Source: Gammaproteobacteria bacterium HGW-Gammaproteobacteria-13 (GTDB lineage: Bacteria; Pseudomonadota; Gammaproteobacteria; Pseudomonadales; Pseudomonadaceae). From it: a stretch of 64,000 bases of DNA. Below, piece by piece: positions 57,804 to 64,000 of the stretch. The notes below the pieces were generated by a model. It was not told the DNA's origin. It saw only the letters and a program-made list of their open reading frames with translations, and made no database searches. The first letter of the stretch is position 1. Each line of letters begins with the position of its first letter. Location: assembly GCA_002840155.1 (NCBI GenBank), contig PGZH01000009.1, positions 1 to 64,000 of the forward strand, read 5' to 3'. A program made the position numbers and the translations under genes.

Positions 57804-57811
57804 GACCGGTC
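57804..57811. promoter_or_regulatory. Possible operator of the NemR-like regulator
   Basis: GACCGGTC, a perfect 8-bp palindrome, is 14 bases before the regulator's start. TetR-family genes often have such a self-binding site there. It is short, so chance is possible. Confidence 0.35.
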
Positions 57812-57825
57812 ATATTCTTGCCGGC

Positions 57826-58419
57826 ATGAACTCCAGCATCCGACTCGACAAGCGTGACCTGATCCTCGCCAAAGGCGCCGAGGTGATGACCCGTCGTGGT
57901 TATCACGGTGCCGGCGTGCAGGAAATCGTGCAGGCGGCGGGGGTGCCGAAAGGCTCCTTCTACCACTACTTCGCCAGCAAGGAAGACTTCGCCCTGCAGG
58001 CCCTGCAGCAGGTCTATCAGCCACGCCTGGCGCGTTATGCCGAAGCCCTGAGCAATCCGGCACTAAGCCCGCGCGAGCGCATCCTTGGTTATTACGCCGA
58101 GCTGGTTGAGCACTTCGCTCGCCAGGAGCGTCTGGAATACCACTGCTTTATCGGCAGCCTGAGCTTCGAGATGGCCGAGCTGTCACCGACGCTGGGCGTG
58201 CAGGTCGATGCGATTCTGCAGGCCTCGGCGGACACCCTGCAGGCCTGTCTGGAACAGGCGCAGGCCGCTGGTGAGCTGCCGGTCGACGAGGATTGCCGCA
58301 ACCTGGCGAGCTTTATCGCCAATGCCTGGCAGGGTGCGCTGACCCGGCTCAAGGTGGCGAACAACACCCGTGCCCTGACTGACTTTATCCAACGCCTGCA
58401 GCTGCTGTTGCAGGCTTGA
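57826..58419 (+). CDS. TetR-family regulator, NemR-like
   Basis: This 197-residue regulator has the TetR helix-turn-helix (VQEIVQAAGVPKGSFYHYFASKE, about 31-53). C107 in YHCFIG aligns by eye with redox-sensing Cys106 of E. coli NemR. Downstream lies an Old Yellow Enzyme gene, as in nemRA, so it is likely a repressor released by electrophiles. I chose ATG 57826; the open frame upstream runs through the repeat. Confidence 0.88.
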   Translation: MNSSIRLDKRDLILAKGAEVMTRRGYHGAGVQEIVQAAGVPKGSFYHYFASKEDFALQALQQVYQPRLARYAEALSNPALSPRERILGYYAELVEHFARQERLEYHCFIGSLSFEMAELSPTLGVQVDAILQASADTLQACLEQAQAAGELPVDEDCRNLASFIANAWQGALTRLKVANNTRALTDFIQRLQLLLQA

Positions 58420-58471
58420 TCACAAGCCCCTTTAACCAGTTGCGGCGCTCTGGCCGCCCCGAGGAATGATG

Positions 58472-59581
58472 ATGACCGATCCCGTTAAAGCGCTGTTCCA
58501 ACCCTTTACCTTGGGCAACCTGGAGCTGCCGACCCGTGTGGTCATGGCGCCGATGACCCGTTCCTTCTCCCCGGGCGGCGTACCGAATAGCAAGGTCATT
58601 GAGTACTACCGTCGCCGTGCTGCTGGCGGTGTTGGCCTGATCGTCACCGAAGGCACCACCGTTGGCCACAAGGCATCCAACGGTTACCCGAACGTGCCGC
58701 GTTTCTACGGTGAAGACGCTCTGGCCGGCTGGAAGAAAGTGGTCGATGCCGTGCACGCCGAAGGCGGCAAGATCGTTCCGCAGCTGTGGCACGTGGGCAA
58801 TGTGCGCAAGCTGGGCACCGAGCCAGACGCCAGCGTCCCAGGCTACGGCCCGAGCGAGAAAATCAAAGAAGGCAACGTGGTTGTGCACGGCATGACCCAG
58901 GACGACATCAAGGAAGTGATCGGCGCCTTCGCCCAGGCCGCCAAAGATGCCAAAGCCATCGGCATGGACGGCGTGGAAATCCACGGTGCCCACGGCTATC
59001 TGGTCGACCAGTTCTTCTGGGCCGGCAGCAACCAGCGCACTGACGAATACGGTGGTGACCTGGCGCAGCGCTCGCGCTTTGCCATCGAGCTGATCCAGGC
59101 CGTTCGCGCCGCAGTTGGCCCGGAATTCCCGATCATCTTCCGTTTCTCGCAGTGGAAGCAGCAGGACTACAGCGCTCGCCTGGTGGAAACCCCGGAAGCC
59201 CTGGAAGCCTTCCTTAAGCCGCTGAGTGATGCTGGCGTGGATATCTTCCACTGCTCGACCCGCCGTTTCTGGGAGCCGGAATTCGATGGCTCCGAGCTGA
59301 ACCTGGCGGGCTGGACGCGCAAGCTGACTGGTAAGCCAACCATCACCGTCGGCAGCGTCGGCCTGGATGGTGAGTTCCTCCAGTTTATGGTCAACACCGA
59401 CAAGGTGGCCCAGCCAGCCAGCCTGGAAAACCTGCTGGAGCGCCTGAACAAGCAGGAGTTCGACTTGGTGGCCGTAGGCCGTGCACTGCTGGTCGACCCG
59501 GATTGGGCGGTAAAAGTACGCGATGGCCGCGAGCAGGACATTCTGCCGTTTAGTCGTGATGCGCTGACCAGCCTGGTCTAA
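58472..59581 (+). CDS. Old Yellow Enzyme-family alkene reductase
   Basis: This 369-residue FMN flavoprotein (LFQPFTLGNLELPTRVVMAPMTRS; IHGAHGYLVDQFF; the later VGRALLVDP) reduces alkenes, nitro compounds or other electrophiles, as NemA and xenobiotic reductases do. Three ATGs in a row occur at 58466-58474; the third is best spaced from GAGGA. It follows the NemR-like gene by 52 bases and ends at a terminator. Confidence 0.92.
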   Translation: MTDPVKALFQPFTLGNLELPTRVVMAPMTRSFSPGGVPNSKVIEYYRRRAAGGVGLIVTEGTTVGHKASNGYPNVPRFYGEDALAGWKKVVDAVHAEGGKIVPQLWHVGNVRKLGTEPDASVPGYGPSEKIKEGNVVVHGMTQDDIKEVIGAFAQAAKDAKAIGMDGVEIHGAHGYLVDQFFWAGSNQRTDEYGGDLAQRSRFAIELIQAVRAAVGPEFPIIFRFSQWKQQDYSARLVETPEALEAFLKPLSDAGVDIFHCSTRRFWEPEFDGSELNLAGWTRKLTGKPTITVGSVGLDGEFLQFMVNTDKVAQPASLENLLERLNKQEFDLVAVGRALLVDPDWAVKVRDGREQDILPFSRDALTSLV

Positions 59582-59626
59582 ATACCCGTTTTATCGTGTG
59601 CGTCGCAAAACGGCGCAACATTCCTC

Positions 59627-59653
59627 AAGCCCCGGCACATCGGGGCTTTTTTT
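59627..59653 (+). terminator. Rho-independent terminator after the alkene reductase gene
   Basis: Perfect stem AAGCCCCG / CGGGGCTT with loop GCACAT, followed by TTTTTTT within the downstream run. Confidence 0.92.
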
Positions 59654-59674
59654 CGTCTGCGTATCGGCCTGCGT

Positions 59675-59743
59675 GTAGGCGCGTGGGGGCGCCTAGTTCC
59701 ATGCCCGCGAAGCCCTTATCGCGGCAATGGGCCGCTTCTACAA
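59675..59743. repeat. Degenerate palindromic repeat
   Basis: GTAGGCGC...GGCGCCTA and CCGCGAAGCCC...ATCGCGG, ending GCTTCTAC, resemble a decayed copy of the repeat at 57654. No gene is seen in 59654-59822. Confidence 0.6.
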
Positions 59744-59822
59744 CTGGCTGGTGCACGACGGTCACAGGCAAGCTGCGCCTCGTTGACTAGTATTGCCAGT
59801 GCCCCGCCATCAGGTACCGAGT

Positions 59823-60770
59823 ATGAAACGTGTTGTGCAGATATCCGTATCCCTTGTTCTGCTGTTGCTGATCAGCCTGGCCGCCGCAGTGGCCTGGAAC
59901 TGGGCGCCGGATCGTTCCCTTGCCGACCTCAAGCCGCGCTGGGCCTTGCCGCCATCCGAGTTTCTGGCCATCGACGGCATGCTGGTGCACCTGCGTGACC
60001 AGGGCCCACGGGATGACCCCGCGCCGATTGTGCTGCTGCACGGCACCTCGGCCAGCCTGCACACCTGGGAAGGCTGGGTGGCGGCGTTGCAGACTAAACG
60101 TCGGGTGATCAGCCTTGATCTGCCAGGCTTCGGTCTGACTGGACCATTCCCTGATGGCGATTATCGTATGGCCCACTACAGCGCCTTTCTCGGCCATGTA
60201 CTGGATCAGTTGCAGGTGCCGCGTGCTGTGGTGGCGGGCAACAGTTTTGGTGGGCAACTGGCCTGGCAGTTTGCCCTGGACCATCCGCAGCGGGTCGAGC
60301 GGCTGGTGTTGGTGGACGCTGCTGGTTACCCACGCAACGCCACTTCCATTCCCATCGGCTTTCGCCTGGCGCAGATCCCCGCGTTGGCGCCGCTGATGGC
60401 CAACGTGCTGCCACGACAGATGATCGAGGCGAGTATCCGTAACGTCTATGGCGACCCGAGCAAGGTCAGCGATGAACTGATTGATCGCTATTACGAGCTG
60501 ACCCTGCGTGCCGGCAATCGCGAAGCCTTGCGTCAGCGTTTTATTCAGGTCGACGCGGGGCAGAGCTACAACCGCATCGCCGAGCTCAAGGTGCCGACGC
60601 TGATTATCTGGGGCGGCCGCGATGAGTTGATTCCACCGGTCAACGCCGAACGCTTCAAACGCGATATCAAGGGCAGCCGTCTGGTGCTGTTCGACGAGCT
60701 GGGACATGTGCCCCAAGAAGAGGACCCTGCACGCACCGTGGCGGTGCTGATGGGCTTTCTAGAGGGCTAG
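59823..60770 (+). CDS. Alpha/beta-hydrolase with N-terminal membrane anchor
   Basis: This 315-residue protein has an N-terminal hydrophobic helix (about 7-27) that may be an uncleaved anchor or signal. The hydrolase fold has HGTSAS oxyanion region at about 71, nucleophile S in GNSFGG at about 137, and the acid and His in WGGRDELIPP and GHVPQEE. Substrate is unknown. ATG 59823 begins the hydrophobic helix. It is a single gene. Confidence 0.85.
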   Translation: MKRVVQISVSLVLLLLISLAAAVAWNWAPDRSLADLKPRWALPPSEFLAIDGMLVHLRDQGPRDDPAPIVLLHGTSASLHTWEGWVAALQTKRRVISLDLPGFGLTGPFPDGDYRMAHYSAFLGHVLDQLQVPRAVVAGNSFGGQLAWQFALDHPQRVERLVLVDAAGYPRNATSIPIGFRLAQIPALAPLMANVLPRQMIEASIRNVYGDPSKVSDELIDRYYELTLRAGNREALRQRFIQVDAGQSYNRIAELKVPTLIIWGGRDELIPPVNAERFKRDIKGSRLVLFDELGHVPQEEDPARTVAVLMGFLEG

Positions 60771-60909
60771 CCGGTGACTGCAGCAGCTTTTTGCCACGCA
60801 CTAAGCTGCTGATATTTCGGGAGAGATTACCTGCGCAAAAGAGCTGGCGTGCTTTGTGCTACCTCAGCTTGCGCTGATTGGCTTTGGCCAATCTTGGTCT
60901 AGGCTCTCG

Positions 60910-60924
60910 GAATAACAATTATTC
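60910..60924. promoter_or_regulatory. Inverted repeat upstream of the TRAP transporter operon
   Basis: GAATAA CAA TTATTC, a perfect 6-3-6 repeat, is 12 bases before the first TRAP gene. A second pair, GATTGG...CCAATC, is 20 bases further upstream. Either could be an operator. Confidence 0.35.
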
Positions 60925-60936
60925 GGCAGGTGCAGT

Positions 60937-61443
60937 ATGCCCAAGGCCATCAGGCTGTTTGTGCACGCAGTGGAGGCGCTCAACCGCGTTGTCGGGCGCT
61001 TCGCCATGTACCTGATCTTCGCCATTCTCGGCGTGCTGCTGTACTCCTCAATCAGCAAGACCTTCTTTATGCCGGCCGCCTGGACGCTGGAGTCGGCGCA
61101 GTTTTTGATGGTCGCCTACTTCCTGCTCGGCGGCGCCTATTCCATGCAGCTTGATGCCCATGTGCGCATGGACCTGTTCTACAGCCGCTGGTCGCCACGG
61201 GCCCGCGCGATCATCGATGCGATCACCATCGGCTTTCTGATTTTCTACTTGGTGTTCCTGCTCTACGGCGGTATTTCCTCAACTCAATACGCCCTTGAAT
61301 ACAGCGAAACCAGCTACTCAGCCTGGTCGCCACCCATGGCGCCGATCAAGATCATCATGTGCATCGGCATCGCCCTGATGCTGCTGCAGGCCATCGCTAC
61401 CCTGTTCAAGGACATCGCCGCCGCGCGGGGGGAACCGCTGTAA
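60937..61443 (+). CDS. TRAP transporter small permease (DctQ type)
   Basis: This 168-residue protein has four membrane helices and the DctQ pattern (YFLLGGAYSMQLDAHVRMDLFYSRWSPR). It forms the membrane complex with the large permease that follows, with one base of overlap (TAATG). Substrate is not evident; the binding protein below belongs to the family that often takes organic acids. Confidence 0.92.
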   Translation: MPKAIRLFVHAVEALNRVVGRFAMYLIFAILGVLLYSSISKTFFMPAAWTLESAQFLMVAYFLLGGAYSMQLDAHVRMDLFYSRWSPRARAIIDAITIGFLIFYLVFLLYGGISSTQYALEYSETSYSAWSPPMAPIKIIMCIGIALMLLQAIATLFKDIAAARGEPL

Positions 61444-62768
61444 TGGATTACGAGCTGATAGCCCTGCTGATGTTCTCCTCGATGATGTTGCTGCTGCTTA
61501 CCGGCAAGCGGGTATTTGGCGCGATCGGCTTTGTCGCGGTGGCGGCGGCGCTGATGTTGTGGGGCGATGGTGGTTCGGAAATGGCCTTCAGCGCGGCCAT
61601 GAAACTGATGAAGTGGTACCCGCTGCTGACCCTGCCGCTGTTCGTGTTTATGGGTTACATGCTCTCCGAGTCGGGGCTGGCCGAAGACCTCTATAAAATG
61701 TTCCACGTCTGGATGGGCCCACTGCATGGCGGCCTGGCCATCGGCACCATCGGCCTGATGGTGGCGATCTCGGCGATGAATGGCCTGAGCGTGGCCGGTA
61801 TGGCCATCGGCGCCAGTATTGCGTTGCCGGAGCTGCTGCGCCGCGGTTACGACAAGATCATGGTCACCGGGGTAATCCAGGCCGGCAGCTCACTCGGTAT
61901 TCTGATTCCGCCGAGCGTGGTGCTGGTGCTGTACGGCATGATCGCCCGCCAGCCGGTTGGCCAGCTGTGGTTGGCCGGGGTGTTTCCCGGCCTGCTGATG
62001 GCGGGGCTGTTTATCCTCTATATCGCCATTCGCTGCCGCTTGCAGCCCGAGCTGGGTCCTGCGTTGTCCGAGGAAGAGCGTGGGCAGATCAGCCGGCGCG
62101 AGAAGCTGCTGCTGCTCAAGGCCGGCATTGCGCCGCTGTTTATCTTCTTCTGCATGACCGGGCTGTTTCTGATGGGCATCACCAGCCTGGTGGAAAGCTC
62201 GGCGGTGGGCGCGGCGGCGGCCACCCTGATGGCGCTTGTCAAGGGCCGTTTGACCCGCAGCGTGATGGAAGAAACCTTGCGCAAGACCCTCGGCATCAGC
62301 TGCATGTTTATGTGGATCATCCTCGCCGCGCTGTGCTTCGGTGCGGTGTTCGACGGCCTCGGCGCGGTCAAGGCGATTGAGGCGTTCTTTCTCGACAGCC
62401 TCGGCCTGGGGCCCTGGCAGGTGCTGATCCTGATGCAGCTGTCGTTCATCCTCATGGGCATGTTCCTCGATGACACCGCCATGCTGGTGATCGTCGCCCC
62501 TCTCTATATTCCGCTGGTCGGTGCCCTGGGCTTTGATCTGGTCTGGTATGGCGTGCTCTACACCATCACCTGCCAGATCGCCTATATGACCCCGCCCTTC
62601 GGCTACAACCTGTTTCTGATGCGCGCCATGGCTCCGCCGGAAGTCTCGCTGCGCGATATCTACGTTTCGGTTACTCCATTCGTGCTGATCATGGTCCTGG
62701 CGCTGGTGCTGGTCATGGTCTTCCCGCAGATCGCCCTGTGGTTGCCGCAGTGGCACTACGGCGGGTAA
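61443..62768 (+). CDS. TRAP transporter large permease (DctM type)
   Basis: This 441-residue protein has about twelve helices and DctM blocks: VAISAMNGLSVAGMAIG near residue 103, GSSLGILIPPSV, and FLDDTAMLVIVAPLY near 342. It is driven by sodium or proton gradient. The start overlaps the small permease stop by one base. The frame is open upstream to 61359 without homology. The binding-protein gene follows after 209 bases that contain a hairpin repeat. Confidence 0.93.
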   Translation: MDYELIALLMFSSMMLLLLTGKRVFGAIGFVAVAAALMLWGDGGSEMAFSAAMKLMKWYPLLTLPLFVFMGYMLSESGLAEDLYKMFHVWMGPLHGGLAIGTIGLMVAISAMNGLSVAGMAIGASIALPELLRRGYDKIMVTGVIQAGSSLGILIPPSVVLVLYGMIARQPVGQLWLAGVFPGLLMAGLFILYIAIRCRLQPELGPALSEEERGQISRREKLLLLKAGIAPLFIFFCMTGLFLMGITSLVESSAVGAAAATLMALVKGRLTRSVMEETLRKTLGISCMFMWIILAALCFGAVFDGLGAVKAIEAFFLDSLGLGPWQVLILMQLSFILMGMFLDDTAMLVIVAPLYIPLVGALGFDLVWYGVLYTITCQIAYMTPPFGYNLFLMRAMAPPEVSLRDIYVSVTPFVLIMVLALVLVMVFPQIALWLPQWHYGG

Positions 62769-62819
62769 GCACATGAATTTCAGCTGTAGGCCAGCGCAGT
62801 CGTACCTGTAGAAGCCAGT

Positions 62820-62863
62820 GAGGATTGCCGCGGCACGTGCCGCTTATGCCGTACGCAATCCTC
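62820..62863. repeat. Hairpin repeat between TRAP permease and binding-protein genes
   Basis: GAGGATTGC and GCAATCCTC, with an inner GGCACGTGCC palindrome, lie between dctM-like and dctP-like genes. Such a structure could allow different amounts of binding protein and permease to be made. Confidence 0.65.
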
Positions 62864-62977
62864 AAGGGCTTTGTCGCATTCAGGTGCAGGTTGCCCCTCT
62901 GAAAACCCTGCCAGCGCCCCGTGGGCCAGGCAGTGCGGTTGTATGCCATCTGAATCGACACGTCTGGAGATAACAGC

Positions 62978-64000
62978 ATGAGTACGAGACGCAGTTTTCT
63001 GAAAACCGCCGCGGTGGCTACCGGGGCAGCAGGGGCAACGGCACTAGGCCCGGCGCATATCTATGCCGCCGAGCCGAAGAAAATCGTCTGGCGCCTGCAG
63101 ACCTATGCCGGCGCGGCGCTGGGCGAGCATGTGATCAAACCGTCCATCGATGCCTTCAACAAGGCCGCCAATGGCGAGATGGAAATCCAGCTGTATTACG
63201 CCGACCAACTGGTGCCCACCGGTGAGCTGTTTCGCGCCATGCAGAAGGGCACCATCGATGCGGTGCAGAGCGATGACGACTCCATCGCAGCGCCGGTGGA
63301 TATCTCGGTGTTCGGCGGCTACTTCCCCTTTGCCACGCGCTACAGCCTGGATATTCCGGTGTTGTTCAACCAGTACGGGCTTAACGAGATCTGGGCCGAG
63401 GCCTATGGCGAGGTCAAGGGCGTGACCTGGCTCGGTGCCGGCGCCTGGGACCCTTGCCACTTCGCCACGGTCGAGCCGATCACCAAGCTTGAACAGCTCA
63501 AAGGCAAGCGCATCTTCACCTTCCCTACGGCCGGCAAGTTCCTCACCCGCTTTGGCGTGATCCCGGTGACCCTGCCCTGGGAAGATGTCGAGGTGGCGAT
63601 CCAGACCGGCGAGCTGGACGGCATTGCCTGGTCCGGCATCACCGAGGACTACACCGTCGGCTGGGCCAACGTGACTAAATACTTCCTCACCAACAATATT
63701 TCCGGCGCCTGGTGCGGCTCCTACTTCGCCAACTCGGACAAATGGGCGGAGGTGCCCGAGCACCTGAAAACCCTGTTCAAACTGTGCATGGACAGCTCCA
63801 ACTACTACCGCCAGCACTGGTATTGGGGTGGTGAAGCGCAACTGCGGGTCGAGGGCGGCAAGCTGCAACTGACCTCCATTCCCGCCGAAGAGTGGGCCAC
63901 GGTGGAAGCCGAAGCGCTGAAGTTCTGGGATGAAATCGCCAAAACCAGCCCACGCTGCGCCCGTGTGGTGGAGATCTTCAAGAAGTACAACGCCCTGATG
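62978..64000 (+). CDS. TRAP transporter solute-binding protein (DctP type), 3' end outside window
   Basis: The first 341 codons of a TRAP binding protein are present without a stop at the window end. The N-terminus MSTRRSFLKTAAVATG carries a twin-arginine motif, so it is exported folded by the Tat system, and cleavage is likely after YAA. The binding domain includes ADQLVPTGELFRAMQKGTID at about 69-88 and EVAIQTGELDGI later. GGAG is eight bases before the ATG. The substrate is not predictable from sequence. Confidence 0.92.
   Translation, partial: MSTRRSFLKTAAVATGAAGATALGPAHIYAAEPKKIVWRLQTYAGAALGEHVIKPSIDAFNKAANGEMEIQLYYADQLVPTGELFRAMQKGTIDAVQSDDDSIAAPVDISVFGGYFPFATRYSLDIPVLFNQYGLNEIWAEAYGEVKGVTWLGAGAWDPCHFATVEPITKLEQLKGKRIFTFPTAGKFLTRFGVIPVTLPWEDVEVAIQTGELDGIAWSGITEDYTVGWANVTKYFLTNNISGAWCGSYFANSDKWAEVPEHLKTLFKLCMDSSNYYRQHWYWGGEAQLRVEGGKLQLTSIPAEEWATVEAEALKFWDEIAKTSPRCARVVEIFKKYNALM

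Overview
The window looks like a chromosomal segment of a Pseudomonas species (Gammaproteobacteria). The proteins resemble pseudomonad families throughout, and the core gene order (5S rRNA end, pqi/let, mksFEB, holD-rimI, ychF-pth-rplY-prs-tRNA-Gln-ispE-lolB, hemA-prfA-prmC-moeB-murI-pagL, phrB region, hemH, uraA-upp-hpt, PA4642-type gene) matches, from memory, one continuous stretch of the P. aeruginosa PAO1 map. GC is high except in a small island around 23.6-25.0 kb. Several families of palindromic intergenic repeats (REP-type) are scattered through it.

Layout. 1-3.8 kb: 3' end of a 5S rRNA with its terminator, then a LetA/PqiA-LetB/PqiB type lipid-transport operon in which LetA is split into two genes and LetB carries six MCE domains. 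3.8-8.6 kb, minus strand: the MksF-MksE-MksB condensin operon. 8.9-14 kb: four consecutive secreted, beta-rich proteins of unknown function that share a short motif just after the signal peptide. 14.2-16.7 kb: nspC and a carboxynorspermidine-synthase-type dehydrogenase, an alternative spermidine route. 17-23.6 kb: 2-isopropylmalate synthase, the cryptic DNA polymerase III psi subunit, RimI, a periplasmic 5'-nucleotidase, beta-carbonic anhydrase and a DMT-family permease. 23.6-25.1 kb: a decayed integrase, an unrecognised gene and tRNA-Met, probably the remnant of an integrated element.

25.2-37.8 kb is conserved core: ychF, pth, rplY, prs, two identical tRNA-Gln genes, ispE, lolB and a TPR lipoprotein on the minus strand, then hemA, prfA, prmC, moeB, murI and pagL on the plus strand. 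38.3-48.1 kb is the most interesting part. A nine-gene minus-strand operon encodes a DUF523/DUF1722 protein, a LitR/PplR-like MerR regulator, DNA photolyase, an NTF2-like protein, an SDR, a flavoprotein, DUF1365, a cyclopropane-synthase-like methyltransferase and DUF2878. Almost every junction overlaps. An upstream pair encodes a renalase-like flavoprotein and a TIGR02450 protein. Three sites with the same geometry (two TGTACA-like half-sites with a 12-bp spacer) lie at the two promoters, one of them inside a good sigma-70 promoter. I read this as a light or photo-oxidative-stress regulon combining DNA repair with membrane-lipid modification.

48.3-64 kb: a TIGR01777 epimerase, ferrochelatase, an MFS permease, uracil permease with uracil phosphoribosyltransferase, a hypoxanthine phosphoribosyltransferase, a WbuC cupin, a SulP transporter with a MITE-like element 10 bp upstream of its start, a PA4642-family protein, a NemR-like regulator with an Old Yellow Enzyme, an alpha/beta hydrolase, and a TRAP transporter whose binding-protein gene runs off the end.

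All identifications come from reading the translations and from remembered family knowledge. No database search was run.
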